64,000 bases of DNA from Paenibacillus sp. KS-LC4 (GTDB taxonomy: Bacteria > Bacillota > Bacilli > Paenibacillales > Paenibacillaceae), in NCBI RefSeq assembly GCF_036894955.1, contig NZ_CP145905.1, forward strand, positions 5,595,001 to 5,659,000, read 5' to 3'. The notes beneath the pieces are model-generated. The model made no database searches. It saw only the letters and a program-made list of their open reading frames with translations, and was not told the origin of the DNA. Both the position numbers and the translations under genes were made by a program. This document shows, one piece after another, positions 19,575 to 30,736 of this stretch (positions within the stretch are counted from its first letter, which is position 1; each line of letters opens with the position of its first letter).

Positions 19575-20237
19575 TTAGTTGCCTCCTTCCTGGGGAGCTT
19601 TCTTCTTAGCCGGAAGGACTTCGCCACGGTAGATCCATACTTTTACACCGATACGACCATATGTCGTATGCGCTTCAGCTGTACCATAGTCGATATCAGC
19701 ACGAAGGGTATGAAGTGGAACTGTACCTTCGCTATAGCCTTCTGAACGAGCAATTTCAGCACCGCCGAGACGTCCGCTAACAGCGGTTTTGATCCCTTTA
19801 GCGCCAGCACGCATCGAACGTTGGATCGCTTGTTTCAAAGCACGACGGAAAGAAACACGACGCTCCAGCTGTTGTGCGATACTTTCTGCTACAAGAATAG
19901 CATCCATATCTGCTTGTTTAATTTCAGAAATGTTGATGTGAACTTTTTTACCTTTAGTGATTTTACCAAGCTCCGTGCGCAGGTTCTCCACTTCAGAACC
20001 GCCTTTACCGATAACCATACCCGGCTTCGCAGTTTGAATCGTCACGTTAACACGGTTAGCCGCGCGCTCGATTTCGATATGGGATACTGCCGCATCCTTA
20101 AGTTTGTTCTTCAGGTATTCACGAATTTTCACGTCTTCAATCAGAAGATCGCCGAAGTCTTTGCCTGCGTACCATTTGGATTCCCAATCACGGATAATCC
20201 CGACACGAAGACCGACCGGATTTACCTTTTGACCCAC
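19575..20237 (-). CDS. rpsC: 30S ribosomal protein uS3
   Basis: 220 residues. [20 protein letters not shown] opens the protein. The KH domain carries [15 protein letters not shown], and the C-terminal domain carries [20 protein letters not shown]. It forms part of the mRNA entry channel. A short low-complexity [10 protein letters not shown] tail follows. Confidence 0.98.
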   Translation of the reverse strand: MGQKVNPVGLRVGIIRDWESKWYAGKDFGDLLIEDVKIREYLKNKLKDAAVSHIEIERAANRVNVTIQTAKPGMVIGKGGSEVENLRTELGKITKGKKVHINISEIKQADMDAILVAESIAQQLERRVSFRRALKQAIQRSMRAGAKGIKTAVSGRLGGAEIARSEGYSEGTVPLHTLRADIDYGTAEAHTTYGRIGVKVWIYRGEVLPAKKKAPQEGGN

Positions 20238-20250
20238 ACGTTATCCCTCC

Positions 20251-20586
20251 TTATTTCTCAGATACCACCAAAGTGATGTGGCTGGTTCTTTTGTTGATTT
20301 TGCTTGCACGTCCCATTGCACGTGGGCGGAAACGTTTCATAGTTGGACCTTGGTTAACGAAAGCCTGGGAAATAACCAGCTTGTTAACGTCCAATTGATA
20401 GTTATGCTCAGCGTTAGCAATAGCAGAGTTCAGCAGCTTCTCCAAAATCGGGGAAGCAGATTTAGGCGTGTGACGCAGAATCGCGATTGCTTCGCCAACT
20501 TTCTTGCCGCGAATCAAATCCGCAACGAGTTGAGCTTTACGAGGAGCAATACGTACGAATCTCAAATGCGCTTTAGCTTCAGACAT
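20251..20586 (-). CDS. rplV: 50S ribosomal protein uL22
   Basis: 111 residues from the ATG at 20586, which has AAAGGAGG 7 nt upstream. The frame is open six codons further, but that start lies before the ribosome site. [19 protein letters not shown] and the beta-hairpin loop [19 protein letters not shown], which lines the exit tunnel and is a macrolide-resistance hot spot, look wild type. Confidence 0.98.
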   Translation of the reverse strand: MSEAKAHLRFVRIAPRKAQLVADLIRGKKVGEAIAILRHTPKSASPILEKLLNSAIANAEHNYQLDVNKLVISQAFVNQGPTMKRFRPRAMGRASKINKRTSHITLVVSEK

Positions 20587-20628
20587 GTGTGAACCTCCTT
20601 TCAATCGATAAAGATCTTATAGGCAAAA

Positions 20629-20907
20629 CTATCTTCTGCCTGTTTTCTTATCGTCATCATGACCTTTGTACGTACGAGTTGGTGCAAACTCACCAAGCTT
20701 GTGTCCAACCATATCTTCCGTCACCCATACCGGTACGTGCTTACGGCCGTCATAAACGCCGAAAGTGTGACCAATGAATTGCGGGAAAATTGTCGAGCGA
20801 CGGGACCAAGTTTTGATCACGACTTTTTTGTTTGATTCATTCAAATCCTCGACTTTTTTGAGCAGGTAGCCGTCAACAAACGGTCCTTTTTTCAAACTGC
20901 GACCCAT
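20629..20907 (-). CDS. rpsS: 30S ribosomal protein uS19
   Basis: 92 residues. [40 protein letters not shown] and [17 protein letters not shown] are family hallmarks. It pairs with uS13 in the 30S head. It is placed between rplB and rplV. Confidence 0.98.
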   Translation of the reverse strand: MGRSLKKGPFVDGYLLKKVEDLNESNKKVVIKTWSRRSTIFPQFIGHTFGVYDGRKHVPVWVTEDMVGHKLGEFAPTRTYKGHDDDKKTGRR

Positions 20908-20971
20908 GTGGAGTCCTCCCTTCGCGGAACATAACGTGACTTTATGTCACGCAGCCTCATTTAAGCAGTTA

Positions 20972-21802
20972 TTACTTCGTACGACGACGAATAATATATT
21001 GGCTCGAAGCTTTTTTCTTCTTGCGGGTTTTGTAACCAAGTGTTGGTTTGCCCCAAGGAGACATTGGCGATTTACGACCGATCGGAGCGCGACCTTCACC
21101 ACCACCGTGTGGGTGATCGTTAGGGTTCATAACTACGCCGCGGACTTCAGGACGTCTGTTCAACCAACGGGAACGGCCAGCTTTACCGATTTTCACGAGC
21201 TCGTGATCTTCGTTACCAACAGAACCGATTGTAGCACGGCAAGTTTTCAGAATACGACGAACTTCACCGGAAGAAAGGCGAATCGACACGTAAACTTCTT
21301 CTTTACCAAGAAGCTGAGCTTCAGTACCAGCAGCACGAACCAATTGTCCGCCTTTACCTGGTTGCAATTCAATGTTGTGGATAACCGAACCAACAGGAAT
21401 GTTACCAAGTGGAAGAGTGTTACCTACTTTAATATCGGCAGTAGGACCAGACATTACTTGATCTCCAACTTTAAGACCTTTTGGAGCGATAATGTAGGCT
21501 TTCTCACCATCAGCATAGTGGATTAGAGCGATGTTGGAAGTACGGTTTGGATCGTATTCGATCGTAGCCACTTTACCAGCAATCCCATCCTTAAGACGCT
21601 TGAAGTCGATAATCCGATATTTACGTTTGTGTCCGCCGCCTTGATGACGAACCGTAATTTTACCTTGGTTGTTACGACCAGCTTTTTTGAAAAGTGGTGC
21701 TAGCAACGATTTCTCCGGTGTGTCTGTTGTGATCTCTTCGAAAGTCGAGACCGACATACCACGACGTGCAGGAGAGGTCGGTTTATACTTTTTAATTGGC
21801 AC
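20972..21802 (-). CDS. rplB: 50S ribosomal protein uL2
   Basis: 276 residues. [20 protein letters not shown] at the N-terminus, the central RNA-binding region and the C-terminal [20 protein letters not shown] loop are intact. That loop contains the conserved His needed for peptidyl transferase centre assembly. It is placed between rplW and rpsS. Confidence 0.99.
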   Translation of the reverse strand: MPIKKYKPTSPARRGMSVSTFEEITTDTPEKSLLAPLFKKAGRNNQGKITVRHQGGGHKRKYRIIDFKRLKDGIAGKVATIEYDPNRTSNIALIHYADGEKAYIIAPKGLKVGDQVMSGPTADIKVGNTLPLGNIPVGSVIHNIELQPGKGGQLVRAAGTEAQLLGKEEVYVSIRLSSGEVRRILKTCRATIGSVGNEDHELVKIGKAGRSRWLNRRPEVRGVVMNPNDHPHGGGEGRAPIGRKSPMSPWGKPTLGYKTRKKKKASSQYIIRRRTK

Positions 21803-21819
21803 TTGAATTTCCTCCTTTT

Positions 21820-22113
21820 CTATACAGACGTTTCAAAGAACTCAAGTTCTTTGCTATCATCGCTCAGTTGAACGATTGCTTTTTTCCATTCGGATCTATA
21901 ACCGCTATATTTACCATAGCGCTTAGGCTTGCCAGCAACACGCATTGTGTTAACGCTAGTAACCTTAACTTTGAAAATTTGCTCAATAGCGTTTTTGATT
22001 TCTGTTTTGTTAGAGCGAAGATCAACTTCGAACACGTAACGTTTGGAAACCATGTATTCGCTAGTACGTTCTGTAATAACAGGACGTTTAATAATATCGC
22101 GAGGGTTTTTCAT
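21820..22113 (-). CDS. rplW: 50S ribosomal protein uL23
   Basis: 97 residues. [19 protein letters not shown] and [16 protein letters not shown] are conserved. It lies at the exit tunnel and is the docking site for trigger factor and SRP. The start ATG overlaps the rplD stop by one base, implying coupled translation. Confidence 0.98.
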   Translation of the reverse strand: MKNPRDIIKRPVITERTSEYMVSKRYVFEVDLRSNKTEIKNAIEQIFKVKVTSVNTMRVAGKPKRYGKYSGYRSEWKKAIVQLSDDSKELEFFETSV

Positions 22114-22736
22114 TACGCAAACACCTCCTGTACTTTCTCTACAGCATCTTTAGTGATGATGAGCTTGTCATATACAAGTACATCCAGAACATTAATGCCG
22201 TCAGCTGCGACGAATTTCACACCTGGAATGTTACGAGCAGACAATGCTACATTGTCATCGTAGCTAGGCAAAACAACAAGCGCTTTACGAGCCACTTTCA
22301 GGTTGTTCAAAATAGCTGCGAATTCTTTTGTCTTAGGAGCAGCGAACGACAATTGATCAAGAACGATAATGTCATTTCCGATTACTTTCGAAGACAGAGC
22401 CGATTTGATTGCCAAACGGCGAACTTTCTTAGGAAGCTTGAATCCGTAAGAGCGTGGAGTCGGTCCAAATACTGTACCGCCGCCAACCCATTGCGGGGAG
22501 CGAATGCTACCTTGACGAGCACGGCCAGTTCCTTTTTGTTTCCAAGGCTTACGACCGCCACCACGTACTTCAGAGCGTCCTTTCGTTTTGTGAGTACCTG
22601 CACGTTCAGCAGCTTGCTGAAGCGTAACAGCGCTGTGTAGAACGTGTTTGTTAGGCTCGATACCGAATACGCTATCTGCCAATTCAACCTCGCCTACTTG
22701 CGAACCGCTCACATTGTATAATGTTACTTTAGGCAT
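22113..22736 (-). CDS. rplD: 50S ribosomal protein uL4
   Basis: 207 residues. The tunnel-lining loop region with [20 protein letters not shown] is intact. The C-terminal part binds domain I of 23S rRNA. In proteobacteria uL4 autoregulates the S10 operon; whether it acts on the leader at 23789-23846 here is unknown. Confidence 0.98.
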   Translation of the reverse strand: MPKVTLYNVSGSQVGEVELADSVFGIEPNKHVLHSAVTLQQAAERAGTHKTKGRSEVRGGGRKPWKQKGTGRARQGSIRSPQWVGGGTVFGPTPRSYGFKLPKKVRRLAIKSALSSKVIGNDIIVLDQLSFAAPKTKEFAAILNNLKVARKALVVLPSYDDNVALSARNIPGVKFVAADGINVLDVLVYDKLIITKDAVEKVQEVFA

Positions 22737-22763
22737 TTATTGTTCCTCCTTTCTTCTAAGAAT

Positions 22764-23387
22764 TTATTTCTTAACGGTAAGTTTAACTTTCACAAAACCG
22801 TTTTTAGGGCCTGGTACAGAACCTTTAACCAGCAACACGTTACGCTCAGCGTCTACGCGGATAACTTCAAGCTTCTGAATTGTGATAGCGTCAGTACCCA
22901 TGTGACCTGGAAGGCGTTTGCCTTTAGGTACGCGGTTCGCTTGAATCGAACCCATGGAACCTGGACCACGGTGGTAACGGGAACCGTGAGACATAGGACC
23001 CGTGCTTTGTCCCCAACGTTTAATAACGCCGGCAAAGCCTTTACCTTTAGAAATACCTGTTACGTCAACGAATTCGCCTTCTGCGAAAAGGTCAGCTTTA
23101 ACCACTTGACCAACTTCATAGTCACCCAATTGGATGCCGCGAATTTCACGAACGTAGCGCTTAGGAGTAGCTCCCGCTTTTTTAGCGTGGCCAATTTCCG
23201 GCTTAATAGTTCTGCTTTCTTTCTTGTCGGCAAAACCGAGTTGAACAGCTTCGTAACCATCAGTTTCCTGGTCTTTCTTCTGCAAAACGACACATGGTCC
23301 AGCTTCGATAACCGTAACCGGAATTACGTTACCTTCAGCAGTAAACACTTGAGTCATTCCAAGTTTTTTACCTAAGATACCTTTCAT
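22764..23387 (-). CDS. rplC: 50S ribosomal protein uL3
   Basis: 207 residues. [19 protein letters not shown], the [19 protein letters not shown] region and [12 protein letters not shown] are conserved; this loop approaches the peptidyl transferase centre. It follows rpsJ after 46 nt. Confidence 0.98.
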   Translation of the reverse strand: MKGILGKKLGMTQVFTAEGNVIPVTVIEAGPCVVLQKKDQETDGYEAVQLGFADKKESRTIKPEIGHAKKAGATPKRYVREIRGIQLGDYEVGQVVKADLFAEGEFVDVTGISKGKGFAGVIKRWGQSTGPMSHGSRYHRGPGSMGSIQANRVPKGKRLPGHMGTDAITIQKLEVIRVDAERNVLLVKGSVPGPKNGFVKVKLTVKK

Positions 23388-23433
23388 GTTGACACCTCAT
23401 TTCCCTTCTATATCACATATACTGGTGTTGCTT

Positions 23434-23859
<426 letters not shown>

Positions 23860-23878
23860 TCACAGACCAACAGACATT

Positions 23879-23907
23879 ATTATAACGAAATGAATGGGCA
23901 AAAGCAA
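23879..23907 (-). promoter_or_regulatory. S10-operon sigma-A promoter
   Basis: On the minus strand, TTGCTT (23902-23907) and a perfect TATAAT (23879-23884) are 17 nt apart. Transcription would start near 23872, about 130 nt before rpsJ, and include the structured leader. Confidence 0.85.
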
Positions 23908-23967
23908 GCAGAACTTTGCTTTCATACTGCTTTCATTAAAATTAGTACAAATTCATTCTTTTGTGTG

Positions 23968-24056
23968 CTAAGATGCAGCCTTTTACTGCATCTAGCATTG
24001 GCCTATTATCGGCTTCATAAACAAAACGAATGCAGTTCCTTCTATATTATATAGAA
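23968..24056. repeat. Two inverted repeats upstream of the S10 promoter
   Basis: CTAAGATGCAG-CCTTTTA-CTGCATCTAG occupies 23968-23994, with a 7-bp perfect core, and TTCTATA-TTA-TATAGAA (7-bp perfect arms) occupies 24040-24056. Neither has a U-run, so they are not simple terminators. They lie 60-150 bp upstream of the S10 -35 and could be operators or upstream elements. Confidence 0.5.
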
Positions 24057-24106
24057 GCAACTGACTTGATAGTCTGCGAATAAAAGCTGTGCCGCCTCTT
24101 AATACA

Positions 24107-24172
24107 AGAAAAGATCGCCCTTTATGTGAGTACAGCGGCAAGCTTCACCTATGTCTCATAAAAAGCGATCCT
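24107..24172 (-). terminator. Terminator of the ABC-importer operon
   Basis: On the minus strand a long imperfect hairpin has GATCGC/GCGATC at the base and TTTATG/CATAAA inside, and is followed by TTTTCTTG. It lies about 50 bp after the ATPase stop codon. Confidence 0.65.
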
Positions 24173-24218
24173 ATTATTCGCAAAGCACCCTAATACACTC
24201 TTCATCACTTTATGCTTA

Positions 24219-25013
24219 TTAACCTAACACAATCCGGTCGTCGGCCAGCTTCTTACCGCTAATTTGCTCAAATTCGTTAAGCAGCTGCGCTACCGTCAGA
24301 TCCCTCTTGCGACGCTCATTAACATCAAGGATGATGCGCCCCTTGTCCATCATAATAAGCCGGTTGCCTAGACGGATTGCCTGCTCCATATTGTGAGTAA
24401 CCATAAGCGTCGTCAGCTGCATCTCATGTACAAGCGAATCCGTGAGCGCTGTAATCAGCTCTGCTCGAGCAGGATCGAGCGCAGCCGTGTGCTCATCAAG
24501 CAGCAATATTTGAGGCTTTGTAAAGGTCGCCATCAGCAGGCTAAGCGCTTGCCGCTCTCCCCCGGATAGAAGGCCAACCTTTGCGCCCAAGCGGTTCTCA
24601 AGCCCAATACCGAGCCTTGAAAGCTGCTCCTTGAAAAAAGCACGCTTGGCTGGCGTCACTCCCAGCATGAGCCCACGCGGCTTGCCCCTTTTATAAGCCA
24701 TAGCCAGATTTTCCTCAATCGTCATGCGCGGCGCTGTGCCCGCCATTGGATCTTGAAATACTCTGCCAATCCATTGGCTGCGTTTATATTCGGGAAGCAG
24801 TGTCATTTTATCCCCGGCTATTTCAACATCCCCCGCATCTGGGCGTGTGACACCCGATATAATATTCATCAATGTAGACTTGCCAGCTCCATTACTTCCA
24901 ATGACCGTAACAAAATCGCCAGGCATCAGATGAAGATTAATGTTAATTAAAGCAGGCTTTTCATCAACAGTTCCTGGATTAAAAAGCTTGGACACCTTTG
25001 AAATGTTCAGCAT
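24219..25013 (-). CDS. ABC importer ATP-binding protein (COG1101 type)
   Basis: 264 residues. Walker A GSNGAGKST, Q-loop RVFQDP, signature LSGGERQ, Walker B ILLLDEHTAALD and switch His in VTHNME are all present, so the subunit should be active. It belongs to the ATPases that accompany TrpX/TrpY-like binding protein and permease pairs. Its ATG overlaps the permease stop (TAATG), so the genes are coupled. The substrate cannot be named from sequence. Related systems have been proposed to carry tryptophan or other small organic molecules. Confidence 0.88.
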   Translation of the reverse strand: MLNISKVSKLFNPGTVDEKPALININLHLMPGDFVTVIGSNGAGKSTLMNIISGVTRPDAGDVEIAGDKMTLLPEYKRSQWIGRVFQDPMAGTAPRMTIEENLAMAYKRGKPRGLMLGVTPAKRAFFKEQLSRLGIGLENRLGAKVGLLSGGERQALSLLMATFTKPQILLLDEHTAALDPARAELITALTDSLVHEMQLTTLMVTHNMEQAIRLGNRLIMMDKGRIILDVNERRKRDLTVAQLLNEFEQISGKKLADDRIVLG

Positions 25014-25930
25014 TACTGCCCACCTCCACGTTGTACAGAATCAGTAAGCAGCTCCGCTGAGCGTTTGCGAGCCATTTTTTTCTGCTTCATTGATTTCTGA
25101 ATGGTTGGAACTACAAGGGCAACAATGACGATTACGGCAGTAATCAGCTTTAAGTCAGAAGCCTTGAGCCACTCGACCCGGTAGGCAATCGTAATAATGA
25201 TTCGATACACAATGGAACCAAGAACGACTGCCAGCGTAGCCCAAAAAACTTTACGAGCTCCAAAAATAGCCTCACCAATAATAACGGAAGCCAAACCGAC
25301 GACGATAACGCCAATCCCCATGGAAATATCAGCAGCAGTGGACTGCTGTGCGAATAAAGCGCCTGACAAAGCAACGAGCGCGTTGGAGAGGGATATACCG
25401 ATGATTTTAGTCGTTTCCGTGTTGGAACCAAAGCTGCGAATCATACGCTCGTTATCTCCTGTCGCACGCAAACTTAGCCCTAAATCGGTATGCAGAAACA
25501 AATCGAGGAGCAGCTTAGCCACAATAACAACGATAACGACAATAACAAGTACGTTGCTAGTTGTAAAAATCGTATCCATGCCATATACCGAAACGTTCGG
25601 CTTGCCCATAATTCGCAAATTAATGGAATATAGCGCAATCATCATAATAATACCGGAAAGCAGCCCATTAATTTTGCCTTTAGTATGCAAAAGCCCAGTA
25701 ATGGCACCTGCCACTGCACCGCCAGCAAAAGCAGCAATAGTGGCTACCCAAGGCGATACCCCGTTCGTAATCAAAATCATCGCAATGCCGCCGCCCGTCG
25801 TGAAGCTACCCTCCACGGTCAAATCCGGAAAATCCAATATACGATACGTAATGTAGACGCCAAGCGCCATCAAAGCATAAATTAAACCAAGCTCAATTGC
25901 ACCAGGCATTGATTTCAATAAACTAAGCAA
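25013..25930 (-). CDS. ABC importer permease (COG4120 / TrpY-like)
   Basis: 305 residues from a TTG at 25930, 7 nt after GGAGG. Eight or so hydrophobic segments are present. LGVYITYRILDFPDLTVEGS near the N-terminus and LSLRATGDNERMIRSFG in the cytosolic loop that should meet the ATPase are family hallmarks; this family is distantly related to branched-chain amino-acid permeases. The tail from about residue 280 is basic and cytosolic. Second gene of the three-gene operon. Confidence 0.88.
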   Translation of the reverse strand: MLSLLKSMPGAIELGLIYALMALGVYITYRILDFPDLTVEGSFTTGGGIAMILITNGVSPWVATIAAFAGGAVAGAITGLLHTKGKINGLLSGIIMMIALYSINLRIMGKPNVSVYGMDTIFTTSNVLVIVVIVVIVAKLLLDLFLHTDLGLSLRATGDNERMIRSFGSNTETTKIIGISLSNALVALSGALFAQQSTAADISMGIGVIVVGLASVIIGEAIFGARKVFWATLAVVLGSIVYRIIITIAYRVEWLKASDLKLITAVIVIVALVVPTIQKSMKQKKMARKRSAELLTDSVQRGGGQ

Positions 25931-26035
25931 TTGGTAACCTCCTCATAGCGAACGGGTAAACTACAAACGGCTACTGCCGTCTAATGGCGACAATAGCCGT
26001 TACTTTACAACATAAATTGCCCGTTAAATATCCAA

Positions 26036-27100
26036 CTATTCAATGATGTTGGTAGCAGCATCCTTGACTTGATTTTTCATCTCATCGGTTACGGTAATGC
26101 CTTGTTCCTTAGCTGCCTTCATGTTCAAAATAAGATCCAGCTTGTCCGGCACAGTTACTTTCATTTCGCCAGGCTTTTTGCCATTCTTCAAAATATCCAC
26201 AGCCATTTGGCCTACTTGGTAACCATGGTCATAGTATTTGAAGCCAATTGTAGCAAAGGCACCACGCTCAACCGTATCACGATCACTCGCAAAAAACGGA
26301 AGGTCATTATCATTTGCTACTTTAATCAACGTATCCAAGCTACTAACAACTGAATTGTCCAAAGTAACGTACAAGGCATCAACTTTACCCACAAGTGAAG
26401 CAGCAGCTTGCTGTACTTCCGATGTGTTGCTCACTGCTGCACGAACAAGCTTAATGTCATGCTTAGCAAGCGCTTCTTCAGCAATCTTTGCCATTACCAC
26501 AGCATTAGGCTCACCTTCATTAATGACCAGCCCAACATTTTTCACTTTTGGAAAATTAGCAGCAACAAAATCCATTAACTCCGTAATGGCAGCAGGGTTT
26601 GTATCGGACGCTCCAGATACTAGACCGCCAGGTGCATCTAAATTTGTAACGAGCTTCGAATCAATCGGATCGGTAACCGCTGCAAAAAGCACAGGACGAT
26701 CCGTCACTTCTTTAACTAGCGCTTGTGCTGATGGTGTAGCAATACCTAACGCTAAATCACTTTTGTCAGCCGCAATCTTTTGAGCCAACGTTTGGTTGTT
26801 CGCTTGATCTGCTTGTGCCGTATTAAAATCAATGGTCAAATTCTGACCTTCAACCAAGCCCGCATCCTTTAATGCTGCAATAAATCCTTCTCTTGTCGCG
26901 TCTAGCGACGGATGCTCTACATACTGTGAAATCGAAATTTTATAATTTTCTTTCGCTCCACTGTCTGTTGCTTCAGCAGAACTGCTTGGTGCAGCTGAAG
27001 CCTGCTCTCCTGTATTACCCGATCCTTTATTGCTCCCGCATGCCGAAATGACCAAAACGAGTACTAGCATGAGTCCTACCCACATATTTTTCTTCATCAT
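26036..27100 (-). CDS. ABC importer substrate-binding lipoprotein (COG2984 / TrpX-like)
   Basis: 354 residues. A lipoprotein signal peptide ends at ISAC (Cys about residue 21). A Ser/Ala-rich tether (about 23-50) is followed by a periplasmic-binding fold beginning YKISISQYVEHPSLDATREG, the usual opening of COG2984 proteins. LALGIATPSAQALV and FAAVTDPIDSKLV line the expected ligand cleft. No T-box or other riboswitch is present in its short leader, unlike some trpXYZ operons, so a tryptophan role is not supported. First gene of the operon, directly downstream of the tuf terminator. Confidence 0.9.
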   Translation of the reverse strand: MMKKNMWVGLMLVLVLVISACGSNKGSGNTGEQASAAPSSSAEATDSGAKENYKISISQYVEHPSLDATREGFIAALKDAGLVEGQNLTIDFNTAQADQANNQTLAQKIAADKSDLALGIATPSAQALVKEVTDRPVLFAAVTDPIDSKLVTNLDAPGGLVSGASDTNPAAITELMDFVAANFPKVKNVGLVINEGEPNAVVMAKIAEEALAKHDIKLVRAAVSNTSEVQQAAASLVGKVDALYVTLDNSVVSSLDTLIKVANDNDLPFFASDRDTVERGAFATIGFKYYDHGYQVGQMAVDILKNGKKPGEMKVTVPDKLDLILNMKAAKEQGITVTDEMKNQVKDAATNIIE

Positions 27101-27188
27101 CTCTAAAACCCTCCCTTACTTAATAAGCTGCATCTGTCTTACATTCCCATAAGTTTTCCTTCTATCGCAGCTGTATACATCTTATCTC

Positions 27189-27218
27189 ATATTAAAGGCG
27201 ATGCAGCAGCGCCGTCAA
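27189..27218 (-). promoter_or_regulatory. Promoter of the ABC-importer operon
   Basis: On the minus strand, TTGACG (27213-27218) and TAATAT (27189-27194) are 18 nt apart. The leader to the ATG would be about 80 nt. Confidence 0.6.
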
Positions 27219-27237
27219 TGACTTGTCCATGGAAAAT

Positions 27238-27293
27238 AAAAAACCTCTCACCGAGGTGAGAGGTTTAAGTCGTGCGCGGCTTAAAGCCGCACG
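27238..27293 (-). terminator. Double hairpin terminator after tuf
   Basis: The minus strand first has CGTGCGGCTTTAAGCCGCGCACG (27271-27293), right after the tuf stop. It is followed by AACCTCTCACC-TC-GGTGAGAGGTT, an 11-bp perfect stem running into TTTTTTATTTT (27238-27266). The second is a strong intrinsic terminator. The first may protect the 3' end. Confidence 0.92.
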
Positions 27294-27296
27294 CGA

Positions 27297-28487
27297 TTAT
27301 TTTTGGATAGTTGCTACAGCGCCAGCGCCTACAGTACGGCCGCCTTCACGGATGGAGAAACGAGTTCCTTCTTCAACCGCGATTGGAGCGATAAGCTCAA
27401 CCGTAACTGTGATGTTGTCGCCAGGCATAACCATTTCAGTACCTTCTGGCAGGTTGATGATACCAGTAACGTCAGTTGTACGGAAGTAGAACTGTGGACG
27501 GTAACCAGTGAAGAAAGGCTTGTGACGGCCACCCTCTTCTTTAGTCAGAACGTAGATTTGTGCAGTGAAGTTAGTGTGTGGTTTAACCGAACCCGGTTTA
27601 GCCAATACTTGTCCACGCTCAATATCTTTACGGTCTACACCACGAAGCAATGCGCCAACGTTGTCGCCTGCTTGAGCGGAGTCAAGCAATTTACGGAACA
27701 TTTCAACGCCTGTTACTACGGATTTGCGGGACTCTTCAGCAAGACCGATAATTTCGATCTCGTCGCCTACTTTGATAACGCCACGCTCAACACGGCCAGT
27801 TGCTACAGTACCACGGCCAGTGATTGTGAATACGTCCTCGACAGGCATAAGGAAAGGTTTCGCAACATCGCGCTCAGGAGTTGGGATGTAAGTGTCAACT
27901 TGCTCGAACAACTCAACGATTTTTTCAGCCCAAGGACCATCAGGGTTTTGCAAAGCTTCACGAGCTGCACCACGGATGATTGGAGTGTCGTCGCCTGGGA
28001 ACTCATACTCGGAAAGAAGGTCGCGAACTTCCATCTCAACCAGTTCAAGAAGCTCTTCGTCTTCAACCATGTCGCATTTGTTCAGGAATACAACGATGTA
28101 AGGAACGCCAACTTGCTTGGACAGCAAGATGTGCTCACGAGTTTGTGGCATAGGGCCATCAGCTGCGGAAACGACCAGGATTGCTCCGTCCATTTGTGCA
28201 GCACCAGTGATCATGTTTTTTACATAGTCGGCGTGACCTGGGCAGTCAACGTGAGCGTAGTGACGAGTTGGCGTCTCATACTCAACGTGAGCTGTCGAGA
28301 TCGTGATACCGCGCTCGCGCTCTTCTGGAGCTTTATCGATTTGGTCGAATGCGATAGCAGCACCGCCGTATTTTTTGGAAAGTACAGTAGTGATTGCTGC
28401 AGTCAGAGTCGTTTTACCGTGGTCGACGTGACCGATTGTACCGATATTAACGTGCGGTTTAGTACGTTCAAATTTAGCTTTTGCCAT
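27297..28487 (-). CDS. tuf: Elongation factor Tu
   Basis: 396 residues. The GTPase motifs are GHVDHGKTT (G1), [13 protein letters not shown] (switch I-II region), DCPGHADY (G3), NKCD (G4) and RGAA (G5 region). Domain 2 (from about 205) and domain 3 are complete. It delivers aminoacyl-tRNA to the ribosome. It is last in the str operon, 117 nt after fusA, with a strong GAGGAGG site. Confidence 0.99.
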   Translation of the reverse strand: MAKAKFERTKPHVNIGTIGHVDHGKTTLTAAITTVLSKKYGGAAIAFDQIDKAPEERERGITISTAHVEYETPTRHYAHVDCPGHADYVKNMITGAAQMDGAILVVSAADGPMPQTREHILLSKQVGVPYIVVFLNKCDMVEDEELLELVEMEVRDLLSEYEFPGDDTPIIRGAAREALQNPDGPWAEKIVELFEQVDTYIPTPERDVAKPFLMPVEDVFTITGRGTVATGRVERGVIKVGDEIEIIGLAEESRKSVVTGVEMFRKLLDSAQAGDNVGALLRGVDRKDIERGQVLAKPGSVKPHTNFTAQIYVLTKEEGGRHKPFFTGYRPQFYFRTTDVTGIINLPEGTEMVMPGDNITVTVELIAPIAVEEGTRFSIREGGRTVGAGAVATIQK

Positions 28488-28604
28488 TGAACTTAATCCT
28501 CCTCAATATTAAAAAAATTTTATGTGGGGGTAGAGCACCTGCAAGCTAAGCAAGCAAAAATGCCTACCGGAGTAAATACAGTGAATTATTACAAAGACAA
28601 ATGA

Positions 28605-30680
28605 TTATTCGCCTTTGTGCTTAGCAATAATCTCTTCAGCGATCGACTTAGGAACTTCTTCATAGTGAGAAAGCTCCATCGAGAATACGCCGCGTCCTTG
28701 TGTACCGGAACGAAGTGTTGTGGAATAACCAAACATCTCGGAGAGAGGCACCTTAGCACGGATAATTTGCGCGCCTGCGCGAGTATCCATACCTTCAATG
28801 CGACCACGACGGGAGTTCAACATACCCATTACATCGCCCATATACTCTTCAGGAACAGTAACTTCAACTTTCATGATTGGCTCAAGCAGAACTGGCTTAC
28901 ATTTTTCTTTGGCAGCTTTAAGCGCCATCGAACCTGCAATTTTAAATGCCATCTCCGAGGAGTCAACATCATGATAAGATCCGTCGAAAACAATTGCTTT
29001 AACATCAACGAGCGGGAAACCAGCGATAACGCCGTTTTTCATCGACTCTTCGATACCAGCTTGGATTGGAGCGATAAATTCACGAGGAATCGATCCACCC
29101 ACAACCTTGTTTTCAAATACGAAGCCTTCACCTGGCTCTTGTGGAACGAATTCAACCCAGCAATGGCCATATTGACCTTTACCACCGGATTGACGAACGA
29201 ATTTACCTTCGACTTTTGCAGCTTGACGGAACGTTTCACGATAAGCAACTTGAGGCTTACCAACGTTTGTCTCAACCTTAAATTCGCGAAGCATACGGTC
29301 AACTAGAATCTCAAGGTGAAGCTCACCCATACCAGAGATAATCGTTTGGTTAGTTTCTTCATCCGTATGCGCACGGAATGTAGGATCCTCTTCCGCAAGC
29401 TTGGAAATCGCGATACCAAGTTTGTCTTGGTCAGCTTTCGTTTTTGGTTCGATAGCTACCGAGATTACTGGCTCAGGGAAATTCATAGATTCAAGAATGA
29501 TCGGACTTTTCTCATCGCAAAGCGTATCGCCTGTAATGGTGTCTTTCAAACCAACTGCAGCTGCGATATCTCCGGAGTAAACTTCCGAAATCTCTTGACG
29601 GCTGTTCGCGTGCATTTGCAGAATCCGACCAATACGCTCACGTTTGTTCTTTGTACCATTCAGAACATACGAACCGGATTTCAGGACACCAGAATACACA
29701 CGGAAGAACGTCAATTTACCAACATAAGGGTCCGTCATGATTTTGAATGCCAGAGCCGAGAACGGTTCTGAATCTGAAGATTGACGAACTTCCTCAGTAC
29801 CGTCATCCAGTGTACCTTTGATAGCTGGTACATCAAGTGGCGATGGAAGGTAATCAACAACAGCATTCAACATCATTTGAACGCCTTTATTGCGGTAGGA
29901 GGAGCCAACGATAACTGGGAAAATTTTAACTTCGCAAACGCCTTTACGAAGCGCTGCTTTAATTTCTGGAACGGTAATTTCTTCACCTTCCAGATATTTC
30001 ATCGTTAATTCTTCATCCAGCTCGGCAACTTTCTCGATTAATTCCGTGCGGAGTTCTTCGACTTGGTCGGCATACTCAGCAGGAATTTCGATTTTCTCAG
30101 GGTCTTTTCCGAGATCATCTTTGTATTTGTATGCTACGCGCTCAACGATATCGATAACGCCGACAAAATCGCTCTCAGCGCCAATCGGAATTTGAATCGC
30201 AACAGCATTTGCTTGTAGACGCTCGCGCATATCCTTGATAACGTTCAAGAAGTCTGCACCGATGATGTCCATTTTGTTGATATAAGCGATCCGTGGAACG
30301 CCATAACGGTCAGCTTGACGCCATACCGTCTCAGATTGAGGCTCAACGCCTTCTTTTGCACTGAAAACGCCAACTGCCCCGTCCAATACGCGGAGGGAAC
30401 GCTCAACTTCAACTGTGAAGTCAACGTGTCCTGGGGTATCGATGATATTGATGCGGTGTCCATCCCATTGAGCTGTCGTCGCGGCAGACGTAATCGTAAT
30501 ACCGCGCTCTTGCTCTTGTTCCATCCAGTCCATCGTCGCGGCGCCTTCATGCACCTCTCCGATTTTGTGAGTACGGCCTGTGTAGAACAAGATACGCTCA
30601 GTTGTAGTGGTTTTACCCGCATCAATATGCGCCATAATCCCGATGTTCCGTGTATTATTCAAGGAGAACTCTCTAGCCAT
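28605..30680 (-). CDS. fusA: Elongation factor G
   Basis: 691 residues from the ATG at 30680 ([12 protein letters not shown]), preceded by GAGGAG. The open frame runs six codons further, but without a ribosome site. G motifs are [21 protein letters not shown] and NKMD. The fusidic-acid-sensitive switch region looks unaltered. EF-G drives translocation and, with RRF, ribosome recycling. Confidence 0.99.
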   Translation of the reverse strand: MAREFSLNNTRNIGIMAHIDAGKTTTTERILFYTGRTHKIGEVHEGAATMDWMEQEQERGITITSAATTAQWDGHRINIIDTPGHVDFTVEVERSLRVLDGAVGVFSAKEGVEPQSETVWRQADRYGVPRIAYINKMDIIGADFLNVIKDMRERLQANAVAIQIPIGAESDFVGVIDIVERVAYKYKDDLGKDPEKIEIPAEYADQVEELRTELIEKVAELDEELTMKYLEGEEITVPEIKAALRKGVCEVKIFPVIVGSSYRNKGVQMMLNAVVDYLPSPLDVPAIKGTLDDGTEEVRQSSDSEPFSALAFKIMTDPYVGKLTFFRVYSGVLKSGSYVLNGTKNKRERIGRILQMHANSRQEISEVYSGDIAAAVGLKDTITGDTLCDEKSPIILESMNFPEPVISVAIEPKTKADQDKLGIAISKLAEEDPTFRAHTDEETNQTIISGMGELHLEILVDRMLREFKVETNVGKPQVAYRETFRQAAKVEGKFVRQSGGKGQYGHCWVEFVPQEPGEGFVFENKVVGGSIPREFIAPIQAGIEESMKNGVIAGFPLVDVKAIVFDGSYHDVDSSEMAFKIAGSMALKAAKEKCKPVLLEPIMKVEVTVPEEYMGDVMGMLNSRRGRIEGMDTRAGAQIIRAKVPLSEMFGYSTTLRSGTQGRGVFSMELSHYEEVPKSIAEEIIAKHKGE

Positions 30681-30736
30681 GAACTGGTCTCCTCTCATTA
30701 AATGAGATTATTTGTTGATTCAGCGTCAGCTGAATC

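Noticed and set aside
27101-27190. T-box leader for a tryptophan importer
   Set aside because: The leader is about 80 nt long and lacks a GGGTGGNACCGCG-like core, so tryptophan specificity is unsupported.
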